DNA from: Actinomycetota bacterium
GTDB lineage: Bacteria > Actinomycetota > Geothermincolia > Fen-727 > JAQURN01
Length of the DNA: 25,809 nucleotides
Reading direction: 5' to 3'
Assembly (NCBI GenBank): GCA_028715585.1
Contig: JAQURN010000003.1
Coordinates: forward strand, 1 to 25,809
The position numbers were made by a program, and so were the translations under genes. Within the stretch, counting starts at the first letter, position 1, and each line of letters opens with the position of its first letter. Positions 7,690 through 14,470 of the stretch are shown one piece after another. The notes under the pieces were generated by a model. That model did no database searches, was not told the DNA's origin, and saw only the letters and a program-made list of their open reading frames with translations.

Positions 7690-8151
7690 TTATTTACTAG
7701 CAAGGTCGAGTGCTACTCGAACTGCCTCATCGGGCTTCTCCACCCGAACGATGGGGAGCTTGTTCTCGCCACCGAGATCCCAGGAGCTTATCCCCACCAC
7801 AGGCTTCCCCATCTTGAGTGCCAGCGCTATCTCTGAAAGCGTGCCGAGCTCCCCGCCAACCGCGACCATCGCGTCGCCAGCCATCGCCACAATCACGTTC
7901 CTCCCCTCGCCCATGCCAGTAGGGATGGCTATGGTAAGCCACCTCGATGCCCCTTCCCTATCACGACCGGGAAGTATACCAACAGCCTCGCCGCCTGCCT
8001 CTTTTGCGCCCTTTGCCGCCTGGTCCATCACGCCACCAAGACCACCGCAAACCAGGATATGCCCAAGCCTGGCGACCTCGACACCAACCTCCCTCGCAAT
8101 CTCACCAATCTCGTCCCCGCAAACTGAATTTCCAACGACTGAAATGTACAA
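7690..8151 (-). CDS. SLOG-superfamily protein, TIGR00725 type
   Basis: A 153-residue Rossmann-like protein of the SLOG/LOG superfamily. The N-terminal strand MYISVVGNSV leads into the nucleotide-binding GGLGGVM (residues 36-42); the second conserved element is GGELGTLSEIALALKMGKP (from 99). This size and pattern match TIGR00725-type proteins, related to the DprA and lysine-decarboxylase-like (LOG) folds and to molybdenum-cofactor carrier proteins. True LOG phosphoribohydrolases have PGGxGTxxE; here the proline is missing and a Glu is inserted (GGELGTLSE), so that activity should not be assumed. The start is TTG 8151, supported by AGGAGG at 8158-8163. Confidence 0.75.
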   Translation of the reverse strand: MYISVVGNSVCGDEIGEIAREVGVEVARLGHILVCGGLGGVMDQAAKGAKEAGGEAVGILPGRDREGASRWLTIAIPTGMGEGRNVIVAMAGDAMVAVGGELGTLSEIALALKMGKPVVGISSWDLGGENKLPIVRVEKPDEAVRVALDLASK

Positions 8152-8236
8152 AGCTCACCTCCTGGACCGCTCGAGATAATTCAATTTTCCAAGACTAATT
8201 CTAATCCCAAGGCGTGAACCTATGGCCAGAACAAAG

Positions 8237-8265
8237 TTGACATTCCTATTTCACTGGTGGAGAAT
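8237..8265 (+). promoter_or_regulatory. Candidate promoter of the SDR gene
   Basis: A perfect TTGACA at 8237-8242 and, after 17 nt, GAGAAT at 8260-8265 (4 of 6 to consensus) with TG just before it. Transcription would begin near 8272, leaving a leader of about 90 nt. Confidence 0.45.
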
Positions 8266-8361
8266 TTACCTGCTTCGTAGGGAATGCTTTGCTTCTTTGA
8301 CGGACTTCAAAGCTCATCGGTTGAGATCAAGGCAAGCAAGCTACAAGCCAAGGGGGAAACG

Positions 8362-9468
8362 ATGGCAAAGAAGGTTTTGGTTACGGGTTCGTGCGGGTTC
8401 ATGGGACCCTATATCATCAAGGAGCTCCTAAAAAAGGGCTACGAAGTCAGAGCTACTGACTTGCCAGGCGCGGATTACAGGCACGTAGAGCCACTTTCGT
8501 GCGAGGTTGCCCATGCCGACCTCCTCAAAAAGGACCAGGCAAAAGAAGTTTTCAAAGATATCGACTATGTGATACACACCGCGGCAAGAATGAATTATTA
8601 CATGGAAAGGTGGGAATACGAACTCGCCAACTACCAGGTAACCGTAAGCACCTGCGAGGCGGCACTCGAGGCGGGGGTCAAGAAATTCGTTCACTTTTCC
8701 ACGTGCGACACCTATGGTCCACCCCGCAAGGTCCCGGTGGACGAATCTTATCCCCAAAAACCAATAAATCTCTACTCAATCACGAAGCTTTACGGCGAGC
8801 TGGCTGCTCTCAAATTTCACAAGGATAAGGGTCTTCCGGTAACCGTTATCCGGCCAACCACAATCTACGGGCCACGCTGCGTATATGTAATGGGAATCTT
8901 CCTGGGGCTCCCAGTGATGCTCAAGGAGATGGGAATCGACTTCTTCTACACGCCAAAGGGTGGAATTCTCGCGAACCTCGTTCACGCGGATGACGTGGCT
9001 GGAGCCGCGGTCTTTCTCATGGAAAAGAAAGAGGCAATCGGGGAAGCTTATAACATCTCAGATGACTCACCCGTTCCCGCGGGCAAATTGATGGAAACCC
9101 TTCTGAATTCAGTGGGAATCGAGACGAAACCGCTCTATCCGCTTCCTGGTCCTATGATTGCCCTTGTGGCAACACTCGGCTCCTTCATGCCAAAAGCTTT
9201 CTTTACCGCTGTTACGGAATACCTCCAGAAAAGCTGGGATCGCGTAATAATCGAGCACAAGCTTCTCCCAATGTTGAAGCCGAGGCTCGATCCTGGATTT
9301 ACCGCATTCGGGAGGGGAGACTACTACTTCGACAACTCGAAGATAAAGAAGCTTGGCTACGAACTTCGTCATCCCGACCTCCGCAAAGGCTGGTTCGAGA
9401 CAACGAGATGGTTCATGGAGGAAGGGTGGGTCCCAACCTACGAGCAGGTCGGAGCGCCAGGAGACTGA
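8362..9468 (+). CDS. NAD(P)-dependent epimerase/dehydratase, extended SDR
   Basis: A 368-residue extended short-chain dehydrogenase. The cofactor loop is GSCGFMG (residues 9-15) after the first strand KKVLVT; an acidic residue after strand 2 (ATD) suggests NAD preference. HFSTCDTYG carries the catalytic Ser/Thr region, and the active-site pair is Tyr138 and Lys142 (YSITK). IRPTTIYGPR and LVHADDVAGAAV are the usual substrate-side motifs. The C-terminal third resembles 3-beta-hydroxysteroid dehydrogenase-like or sugar/isoprenoid-modifying SDRs, so the substrate cannot be named. ATG 8362 follows AGGGGG by 5 nt; an in-frame extension to 8284 adds no domain. Confidence 0.85.
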   Translation: MAKKVLVTGSCGFMGPYIIKELLKKGYEVRATDLPGADYRHVEPLSCEVAHADLLKKDQAKEVFKDIDYVIHTAARMNYYMERWEYELANYQVTVSTCEAALEAGVKKFVHFSTCDTYGPPRKVPVDESYPQKPINLYSITKLYGELAALKFHKDKGLPVTVIRPTTIYGPRCVYVMGIFLGLPVMLKEMGIDFFYTPKGGILANLVHADDVAGAAVFLMEKKEAIGEAYNISDDSPVPAGKLMETLLNSVGIETKPLYPLPGPMIALVATLGSFMPKAFFTAVTEYLQKSWDRVIIEHKLLPMLKPRLDPGFTAFGRGDYYFDNSKIKKLGYELRHPDLRKGWFETTRWFMEEGWVPTYEQVGAPGD

Positions 9469-9510
9469 CCACTTCGCATGCTTTAGCATAAGAAGCGCTT
9501 CGCTCAGTGG
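9469..9510 (+). other. Possible three-way-junction RNA fold after the SDR stop
   Basis: CCACT at 9469-9473 pairs with AGTGG at 9506-9510 and encloses two small hairpins: ATGC-ttta-GCAT (9478-9489) and AGCG-ctt-CGCT (9494-9504). No U-run follows, so it is not a standard terminator. It may be chance; the stems are short. Confidence 0.2.
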
Positions 9511-9591
9511 CATGCTCTCTCTTGCGCGCTGGTTGCCTGCTTTTTGGGGTATTTCCACACAGTCCCCAGGCAGAAAGGTTGATGTTTGTCA

Positions 9592-9620
9592 TTTACACAG
9601 AAGATTCCTTTTGTTATCCT
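9592..9620 (+). promoter_or_regulatory. Candidate promoter of the hdr-por operon
   Basis: TTTACA at 9592-9597 (one mismatch) and TATCCT at 9615-9620 (two mismatches) with the optimal 17-nt spacer. The start site would be near 9627, giving a leader of about 75 nt before the small coiled-coil gene. It is the best sigma-70-like match in the 234-nt gap after the SDR gene and the only plausible one seen before the 13 kb cluster. Confidence 0.4.
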
Positions 9621-9702
9621 ACAAACTGTCCTCTGAGAAAAGAGGGAGCCTAGCGCGCTCACATTCCCCTAGAACGCGAAAAGCGGCGTGGAGGAGGTAA
9701 AA

Positions 9703-9936
9703 ATGGCTAACGAGCAGCAAGAAATTCTAAATCAGGAAATCGCGAAGCTCGAGGAGGAAACGAGGAAGCTCGCGGCAAAGATGCAAGAGTTGGTCGGCAT
9801 CGATTGCACCTCGGGAAGTTGTGTTTTCGACCCCGCGATGGAAAATGTTGAAAAAAAACTCGAAGAAGTGCGCAAACGCGCGCAAACCCTGGAAAGCATC
9901 AAGAAAGCCCTGCGCGAATGTGGGGGGGAGGTCTAA
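9703..9936 (+). CDS. Small coiled-coil protein with a CX4C motif, first gene of the hdr-por operon
   Basis: A 77-residue, charged helical protein unlike any family I recognise. Residues 1-30 and 45-72 have heptad-like spacing (LNQEIAKLEEETRKLAAKM; VEKKLEEVRKRAQTLESI), predicting a helical hairpin or coiled coil. The connecting loop carries DCTSGSC with Cys35 and Cys40, and Cys73 lies near the end. The start is ATG 9703, preceded by GAGGAGG, one of the strongest ribosome sites here. It heads the operon, so it may be a structural or assembly partner of the Hdr/POR proteins (inference). The frame closes just after a run of seven G at 9922-9928; see the open +1 frame downstream. Confidence 0.65.
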   Translation: MANEQQEILNQEIAKLEEETRKLAAKMQELVGIDCTSGSCVFDPAMENVEKKLEEVRKRAQTLESIKKALRECGGEV

Positions 9937-10078
9937 GGGCAGCAAGTGCGCCTCGAGCATTGAGACCCTTTCTCCAAAAATTCCCGCGCAAAAAGTAAGA
10001 ATTTTAAAGCCAAAAGCGTTCCTCCTGGAAACGGGAGTGGCGATTGCTCACGAGAGGATTCAGGGAGCACTAAATTAA
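9922..10078 (+). other. Open +1 frame after a G7 run (possible frameshifted C-terminus)
   Basis: If one G of the run at 9922-9928 is skipped or is an error, the small coiled-coil protein continues to the TAA at 10076-10078, adding about 47 residues including GSKCASS, KVRILKPKAFLLETG and AHERIQGALN. The amino-acid make-up looks protein-like and fills most of the 187-nt gap before hdrC. No independent ATG/GTG/TTG start with a ribosome site was found for this stretch. Whether it is real coding sequence is unproven. Confidence 0.3.
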
Positions 10079-10123
10079 AACCGTCGAGTATTTATTCGCT
10101 ACCCTGCGTTTTGAGGTTGTTCG

Positions 10124-10591
10124 ATGACAAAAGTTAACCCGCAATTCGCAAAGAAAATGAGTCAGGTAGAATCTGCCCTGGATGTCAGATACTGCTTCGG
10201 GTGTAGCGCGTGTGTGGCGGAGTGTCCTGCCGCCCTCCGTTTCAAGGAATTCAACCCTCGGGAGATTGTCATCTCGACGTTGCTTGGAGTCGCGGAAAAC
10301 CTCATAGAAGCGGACTCCGTAATATGGCAATGCGCCACTTGCTATAAATGTTACGAGCGTTGCCCACAGAATGTTCATCCGGTGGATGTCATAACGGCAC
10401 TAAAAAATATCTCATTCGCCGCTGGAAACGCTCCCGAGGGGGTCTCCTCCCTACACAAAGCGGTGCTCGAAAACGGCTCCATAATCGCTCCCTCAGAGGC
10501 AATCCAGAAAAGAAGGGCGAAACTGGGGCTCCCGGCGTTCAGCCATGCTACCCTCCACGTCCCAGAAGCTTCAGGCAAGGGGGGTGAGTAG
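10124..10591 (+). CDS. hdrC: Heterodisulfide reductase subunit C-like iron-sulfur protein
   Basis: A 155-residue protein with two classical [4Fe-4S] motifs: Cys24-27-30-34 (CFGCSACVAECP) and Cys70-73-76-80 (CATCYKCYERCP). The spacing between them and the trailing QNVHPVDVITALKN are as in HdrC. HdrC passes electrons between the flavoprotein HdrA and the catalytic HdrB. The start at ATG 10124 has GAGGT 6 nt upstream. It is followed by hdrB with 1 nt between stop and start, and then by POR genes. The last 35 residues are a low-complexity tail without cysteine. The true electron partner could be POR or either HdrA set. Confidence 0.88.
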   Translation: MTKVNPQFAKKMSQVESALDVRYCFGCSACVAECPAALRFKEFNPREIVISTLLGVAENLIEADSVIWQCATCYKCYERCPQNVHPVDVITALKNISFAAGNAPEGVSSLHKAVLENGSIIAPSEAIQKRRAKLGLPAFSHATLHVPEASGKGGE

Positions 10592-10592
10592 C

Positions 10593-11474
10593 GTGGCCGA
10601 GGATGCGTATCTTCTCTTCCTGGGTTGCATGATTCCTCTCCGTCATCCCCAAATCGAGCTGGCGGCAAGAAAATCCATGGAAAACCTCGGTGTAAGCCTT
10701 CGCGAATCCAGCGAATTTACCTGCTGCCCCGAGCCGTGGAACATGAAGGCTTCCAGCCTCGAGAAATGGCTCTTGATTGCGGCTCGGAACCTGGCGGTAG
10801 CGGAAAAGGAAGGCTCACAACTACTGACCCTCTGTAACGGTTGTTTCTCCACACTCACCGAAGCTTCTCACCTTCTAGCCCAGAACAAAGGCGGAATAAA
10901 AGAAAAGGTAGTAAAAGACCTCTCTTCGATGGGATTTTCCTACTCCGGAAAAACGAGTGTGCATCACGTGGCGCAGGTTCTATGCGGAATGGAGGAGAAA
11001 AGAGTTTTAGCCAGCGCAAAAAAGGAATTGGGCGGGCTGAAGGTAGCTCTGCACCACGGTTGCCACCTTCTCAGGCCCTCCGAAATCCTCGGCTTTGACG
11101 ACCCCTTCGAGCCACGTCTTCTGGAGGAATTCGTGAGGCGCCTCGGCGCCGAACCAGTCGCCTACAGGGGTTATACCGATTGTTGTGGGAGGGCAACCCT
11201 GAATAGAGATGCTTCCCTTGAGATGGCAGAGCAAAAACTCAGCGCGATGGAGAAAGAAGATGCTGACTGCGTGGTGGTCGCCTGCCCGGCGTGTTTCGAG
11301 CAGTTCGACCTCGGGCAAGTAGAGATATCCCGCCGCCTGGGAAAAAATCACCAGCTCCCAGTTATCCATATCTGCCAACTTCTCGCCCTGGCGCAGGGTG
11401 AACCACCCGAGTCGCTCGGTCTGGAGCGGCACAAGATAGCAATAAAGCCGCTTCTTGCAAAGATTGGAGAATGA
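10593..11474 (+). CDS. hdrB: Heterodisulfide reductase subunit B-like protein (two CCG domains)
   Basis: A 293-residue protein with two complete cysteine-rich CCG motifs: Cys12, Cys44-45, Cys81-84 and Cys157, Cys197-198, Cys231-234. In methanogen HdrB these ten cysteines hold two non-cubane [4Fe-4S] clusters that cleave a disulfide, so a disulfide-type or similar two-electron chemistry is expected. GTG 10593 is chosen because the AAGGGGGG tract at 10577-10584 serves it, it starts 1 nt after hdrC ends, and the length then fits HdrB; GTG 10584 is an alternative. Its stop overlaps porC in an ATGA. The natural substrate is unknown: CoM-S-S-CoB is not expected in a bacterium. Confidence 0.86.
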   Translation: MAEDAYLLFLGCMIPLRHPQIELAARKSMENLGVSLRESSEFTCCPEPWNMKASSLEKWLLIAARNLAVAEKEGSQLLTLCNGCFSTLTEASHLLAQNKGGIKEKVVKDLSSMGFSYSGKTSVHHVAQVLCGMEEKRVLASAKKELGGLKVALHHGCHLLRPSEILGFDDPFEPRLLEEFVRRLGAEPVAYRGYTDCCGRATLNRDASLEMAEQKLSAMEKEDADCVVVACPACFEQFDLGQVEISRRLGKNHQLPVIHICQLLALAQGEPPESLGLERHKIAIKPLLAKIGE

Positions 11475-12031
11475 ACACAGTGTCGGAAATGGTCGAGATA
11501 AGATGGCACGGACGTGGAGGGCAGGGGGCGGTCGCCTCCGCCGAAATGTTCGCACTCGCCGCCATAGAGGAAGGAAAATCAGCCCAAGCTTTCCCCAGTT
11601 TCGGGCCGGAAAGGAGAGGGGCTCCGGTCATGGCTTTCACTCGGGTTGGAGATGACTATATCTACCTTAGAACTGGCATAACCGAGCCGGACGTCGTGGT
11701 GGTCCTCGACCCCAGCATAATGCGAGCCACCGATGTCACTGCCGGAATCAAGGATGGCGGGAAGATAATCGTGAACACCTCCAAGGCAAAGGAAGAAATC
11801 AAAGAAGGCTTTGGGATAAAACACGACCTCTACACCGTGGACGCCACGAAGATAGCCATGGAAGAGGTGGGAAGGCCAATCACGAACACCACCATGATGG
11901 GCGCGCTTGCAAGGGTTACCAACCTAGTAACGCTAGAGTCCCTAGAGGAACAGATACAAAAAAGGTTTCCAAGTGTGGCAGACGCGAATATAAGGGCAAT
12001 GCGCCGAGCATATGAGGAAACAAAAGTGTAA
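11471..12031 (+). CDS. porC: Pyruvate:ferredoxin oxidoreductase, gamma subunit
   Basis: A 186-residue 2-oxoacid:acceptor oxidoreductase gamma subunit. The hallmark RWHGRGGQGAVASAE (from residue 11) is followed by AFPSFGPERRGAPVMAFTR, DVVVVLDPSIM and NTTMMGALARV, all characteristic of the catalytic gamma domain of four-subunit POR/VOR enzymes. It starts at ATG 11471, overlapping hdrB by 4 nt (ATGA), implying translational coupling; ATG 11489 (MVEIRWHG) would also be normal for the family. The order gamma-delta-alpha-beta that follows is the classical por order. The assignment to pyruvate rests mainly on PorB. Confidence 0.9.
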   Translation: MNTVSEMVEIRWHGRGGQGAVASAEMFALAAIEEGKSAQAFPSFGPERRGAPVMAFTRVGDDYIYLRTGITEPDVVVVLDPSIMRATDVTAGIKDGGKIIVNTSKAKEEIKEGFGIKHDLYTVDATKIAMEEVGRPITNTTMMGALARVTNLVTLESLEEQIQKRFPSVADANIRAMRRAYEETKV

Positions 12032-12051
12032 CATCCGAAAGGAGGAGGTTT

Positions 12052-12342
12052 TTGAGCAACCCTTCAGAGGGTAAGGAAAAGGATATACCGCTTGCCGCAA
12101 CCATATCCAAGCCTGGCTCGGCAACCGAGCAGAAGACAGGCGAGTGGAGGTCTAAGCGTCCCCAAAGGGATGATTCGCTTTGCGACAAGTGTGGGATCTG
12201 CTGGATTTTCTGCCCCGACGCCGCTATCTATATCAATGAGGATGGTTATTATGAAGTCGATTACGACCACTGCAAGGGCTGTGGCATTTGCGCCCGGGAA
12301 TGCCCGATGGGGGCGATAAAGATGGTGGACGAGGGGGAATGA
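12052..12342 (+). CDS. porD: Pyruvate:ferredoxin oxidoreductase, delta (ferredoxin) subunit
   Basis: A 96-residue 2x[4Fe-4S] ferredoxin subunit: Cys44-47-50-54 (CDKCGICWIFCP) and Cys74-77-80-84 (CKGCGICARECP). It carries electrons from the thiamine-bound intermediate out of POR. The first 40 residues, before WRSKRP, are a polar extension longer than many PorD proteins have. The start is TTG 12052 with GGAGGAGG at 12041-12048. The stop TGA overlaps the porA ATG (ATGATG at 12339-12344). In this operon the receiving protein could be an HdrA or HdrC iron-sulfur domain instead of free ferredoxin (inference). Confidence 0.9.
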   Translation: MSNPSEGKEKDIPLAATISKPGSATEQKTGEWRSKRPQRDDSLCDKCGICWIFCPDAAIYINEDGYYEVDYDHCKGCGICARECPMGAIKMVDEGE

Positions 12343-13517
12343 TGGCAAAGCGTACTGGGCTCGAGGTATCGCTTGCCGTAAGCGAAGCCGTAAAAATGGC
12401 AAGGGCGGAAGTAATTGCCGCCTATCCTATAACTCCACAGACGCACATAGTGGAAGAGCTTTCCCAGATGGTCGCGGATGGAGAGCTAGACGCGGAATTC
12501 ATCCTGGTGGAGTCCGAGCACTCAGCCATGAGCGCTTGCTGTGGCTCCTCAGCAGTGGGAGCGAGGTCTTTCACAGCTACCGCTTCACAGGGGCTTGCGC
12601 TTATGCATGAAGTTCTCTACATCGCATCCGGGCTACGCCTCCCTATGGTGATGGTTGTCGCAAATCGAGCGCTATCGGCTCCCCTCTCAATCTGGGGCGA
12701 CCATAGCGACGTGATGGCGGAGCGGGATTCCGGCTGGCTACAGTTCTTCGCTGAGACTGGCCAAGACGCTTTTGACCTGACCATACAAGCATTCAAGATT
12801 TCCGAAGACCACCGAGTTCTCCTCCCATCCATAGTAAACCTCGACGGCTTCACCTTGACCCACGTGATAGAGCCAATTCTCTTGCCAGAACAGGGCGAGG
12901 TAGATGCCTTCCTCCCATCTTATGAGCCACCTTCCAGGCTCGACCCCCAAAAGCCCACCACCGTAGGGCCTGTGGGCTTCCCGGAAATCTACACCGAGGT
13001 TAAGAAACAGCAGAACGACGCGCTTCTTGGCTCATACGAGGTGATACTGGAAGTCTGGGACGAGTTCGAAAAATCCTTTGGGCGCGGATACAAGCCTATA
13101 GAGCATTACAAAACCGAAGACGCGGAGATTCTCATAGCCATAGCGGGGTCGATGGCGGGGACGGCAAGGATTGCCGTGGACGGGATGAGAGAGGAGGGAA
13201 AGAAAGTTGGGCTTATAAGGCCAAGGCTCTGGCGCCCCTTCCCATTCGAGGAATTCAGGAATTCCGTAGCGGGAGCAAAAGCCCTGGCGGTAGTGGACCG
13301 CTCTCTATCCTTCGGCGGGCAAGGAGGGCCCATGTGTTCCGAGATGCGGTCTGCCCTCTTTCCCCTGGATGAGAAACCGGTGGTCACTAGCTATATCGCT
13401 GGGCTCGGGGGAAGGGACATAACCATCGAGAACTTCCGCACCATAGTTTCGGACACTGAGAGGGTCCTGGAAGAAGGATATGGCGATGAATACAAACTTA
13501 TCGGGGTGAAGGAGTAA
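12342..13517 (+). CDS. porA: Pyruvate:ferredoxin oxidoreductase, alpha subunit
   Basis: A 391-residue alpha subunit, the usual size. It has the pyrimidine-binding start EAVKMARAEVIAAYPITPQTHI, the ESEHSAMSACCGSSAVGAR segment, SQGLALMHEVLYIASG, and the second-domain motif VGLIRPRLWRPFPFEE. Together with PorB it binds thiamine diphosphate and decarboxylates the 2-oxoacid to the acyl-CoA. I chose ATG 12342 over 12339 because its spacing from GAGGGGG (12331-12337) is better; the frame from 12288 lies in porD. The porB start overlaps its stop by one base. Valine/isobutyrate-type oxidoreductases have similar alpha subunits. Confidence 0.9.
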   Translation: MAKRTGLEVSLAVSEAVKMARAEVIAAYPITPQTHIVEELSQMVADGELDAEFILVESEHSAMSACCGSSAVGARSFTATASQGLALMHEVLYIASGLRLPMVMVVANRALSAPLSIWGDHSDVMAERDSGWLQFFAETGQDAFDLTIQAFKISEDHRVLLPSIVNLDGFTLTHVIEPILLPEQGEVDAFLPSYEPPSRLDPQKPTTVGPVGFPEIYTEVKKQQNDALLGSYEVILEVWDEFEKSFGRGYKPIEHYKTEDAEILIAIAGSMAGTARIAVDGMREEGKKVGLIRPRLWRPFPFEEFRNSVAGAKALAVVDRSLSFGGQGGPMCSEMRSALFPLDEKPVVTSYIAGLGGRDITIENFRTIVSDTERVLEEGYGDEYKLIGVKE

Positions 13518-14464
13518 TGGCAGAAGAGCCAGAAAGAAAACAATTCGTTCCCCGCATCATTCCACCACGAGAGTTGTTCGCGGAGGGAAACAGGGCATGT
13601 CAGGGCTGCGGCGAGATTTTGGGCGTGAGGTTGGTCATGAAAGCCGCAGGTCCGCAAACGATAGTGGTGAGCGCCACCGGCTGCCTCGAGATAGTCTCGA
13701 GCTCCTATCCTGACACCGCATGGAGGGTTCCATGGATACATATAGCGTTCGAGAACGCCGCCGCGGTAGCAGCAGGCATAGAATCTGGAATAAAAGTTCT
13801 CAGGCGAAAGAACAAATACACCGACCAGAGGGTGAACATAATTGCCTTCGCCGGTGACGGGGGAACCGCCGATATAGGAATCCAGGCGCTTTCCGGAGCG
13901 GTAGAGAGAGGGCACGATTTCACCTATGTATGCACCGACAACGAAGCTTACATGAACACCGGAATCCAGCGCTCCTCCTCCACCCCATACGGCGCCTCCA
14001 CGACCACCAGCCCGGTAGGCAAGAAGTCAAAGGGGCAAAACACGCCAAAGAAAAACATGCCCATGATAATGGCGGCTCACGAAATCCCTTATGTCGCGAC
14101 GGCTTGTCCCAGTTATCCCTACGACCTTCTCAACAAAGCAAAGCGCGCGATTGCGACCCGAGGTCCGGCTTACCTCCACATATTCTCTCCATGCCCAACC
14201 GGCTGGAGACACCCAACCGACCTAACCGTAGAGATTGGAAAATTAGGCGTCGAGAGCGGGGTCTTTCCCCTCTACGAGATTGTGGATGGAAAACTGAAGC
14301 TTAACGTGCGGTTGGAGAAAAGAAGGCCCGTCATTGATTATCTGAAGACACAGGGGCGTTTCCGCCACCTTCAACCGGAAGACGTGGAGGATATTCAGAG
14401 GAGAGTAGACGCGGGCTACCAGAAACTTCTGCGTCGTGAGGAATGTGATTCTTTCAAGGAGTAA
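13517..14464 (+). CDS. porB: Pyruvate:ferredoxin oxidoreductase, beta subunit (TPP-binding)
   Basis: A 315-residue beta subunit. The thiamine-diphosphate motif is GDGGTADIG (113-121) with NEAYMNTG (142-149). Proximal [4Fe-4S] cluster ligands are Cys28 and Cys31 (CQGC), Cys56 (ATGC) and Cys226 in SPCPTGW; that last motif is typical of pyruvate-using enzymes rather than 2-oxoglutarate ones. The reaction is pyruvate + CoA + 2 oxidised ferredoxin to acetyl-CoA + CO2 + 2 reduced ferredoxin, reversible. It begins in an ATG sharing one base with the porA stop and is followed 6 nt later by the HdrA'-HdrA fusion, so POR and Hdr proteins should be made together. Confidence 0.92.
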   Translation: MAEEPERKQFVPRIIPPRELFAEGNRACQGCGEILGVRLVMKAAGPQTIVVSATGCLEIVSSSYPDTAWRVPWIHIAFENAAAVAAGIESGIKVLRRKNKYTDQRVNIIAFAGDGGTADIGIQALSGAVERGHDFTYVCTDNEAYMNTGIQRSSSTPYGASTTTSPVGKKSKGQNTPKKNMPMIMAAHEIPYVATACPSYPYDLLNKAKRAIATRGPAYLHIFSPCPTGWRHPTDLTVEIGKLGVESGVFPLYEIVDGKLKLNVRLEKRRPVIDYLKTQGRFRHLQPEDVEDIQRRVDAGYQKLLRREECDSFKE

Positions 14465-14470
14465 GAAACA

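Noticed and set aside
7640..8179. A 179-codon plus-strand open frame
   Set aside because: Antisense to the SLOG gene; its Ser/Pro-rich composition is what a reverse-strand shadow of that gene would give.
11471..14464. 2-Oxoglutarate:ferredoxin oxidoreductase (korABCD)
   Set aside because: The gamma-delta-alpha-beta order and SPCPTGW in the beta subunit favour a pyruvate enzyme, although substrate was not tested.
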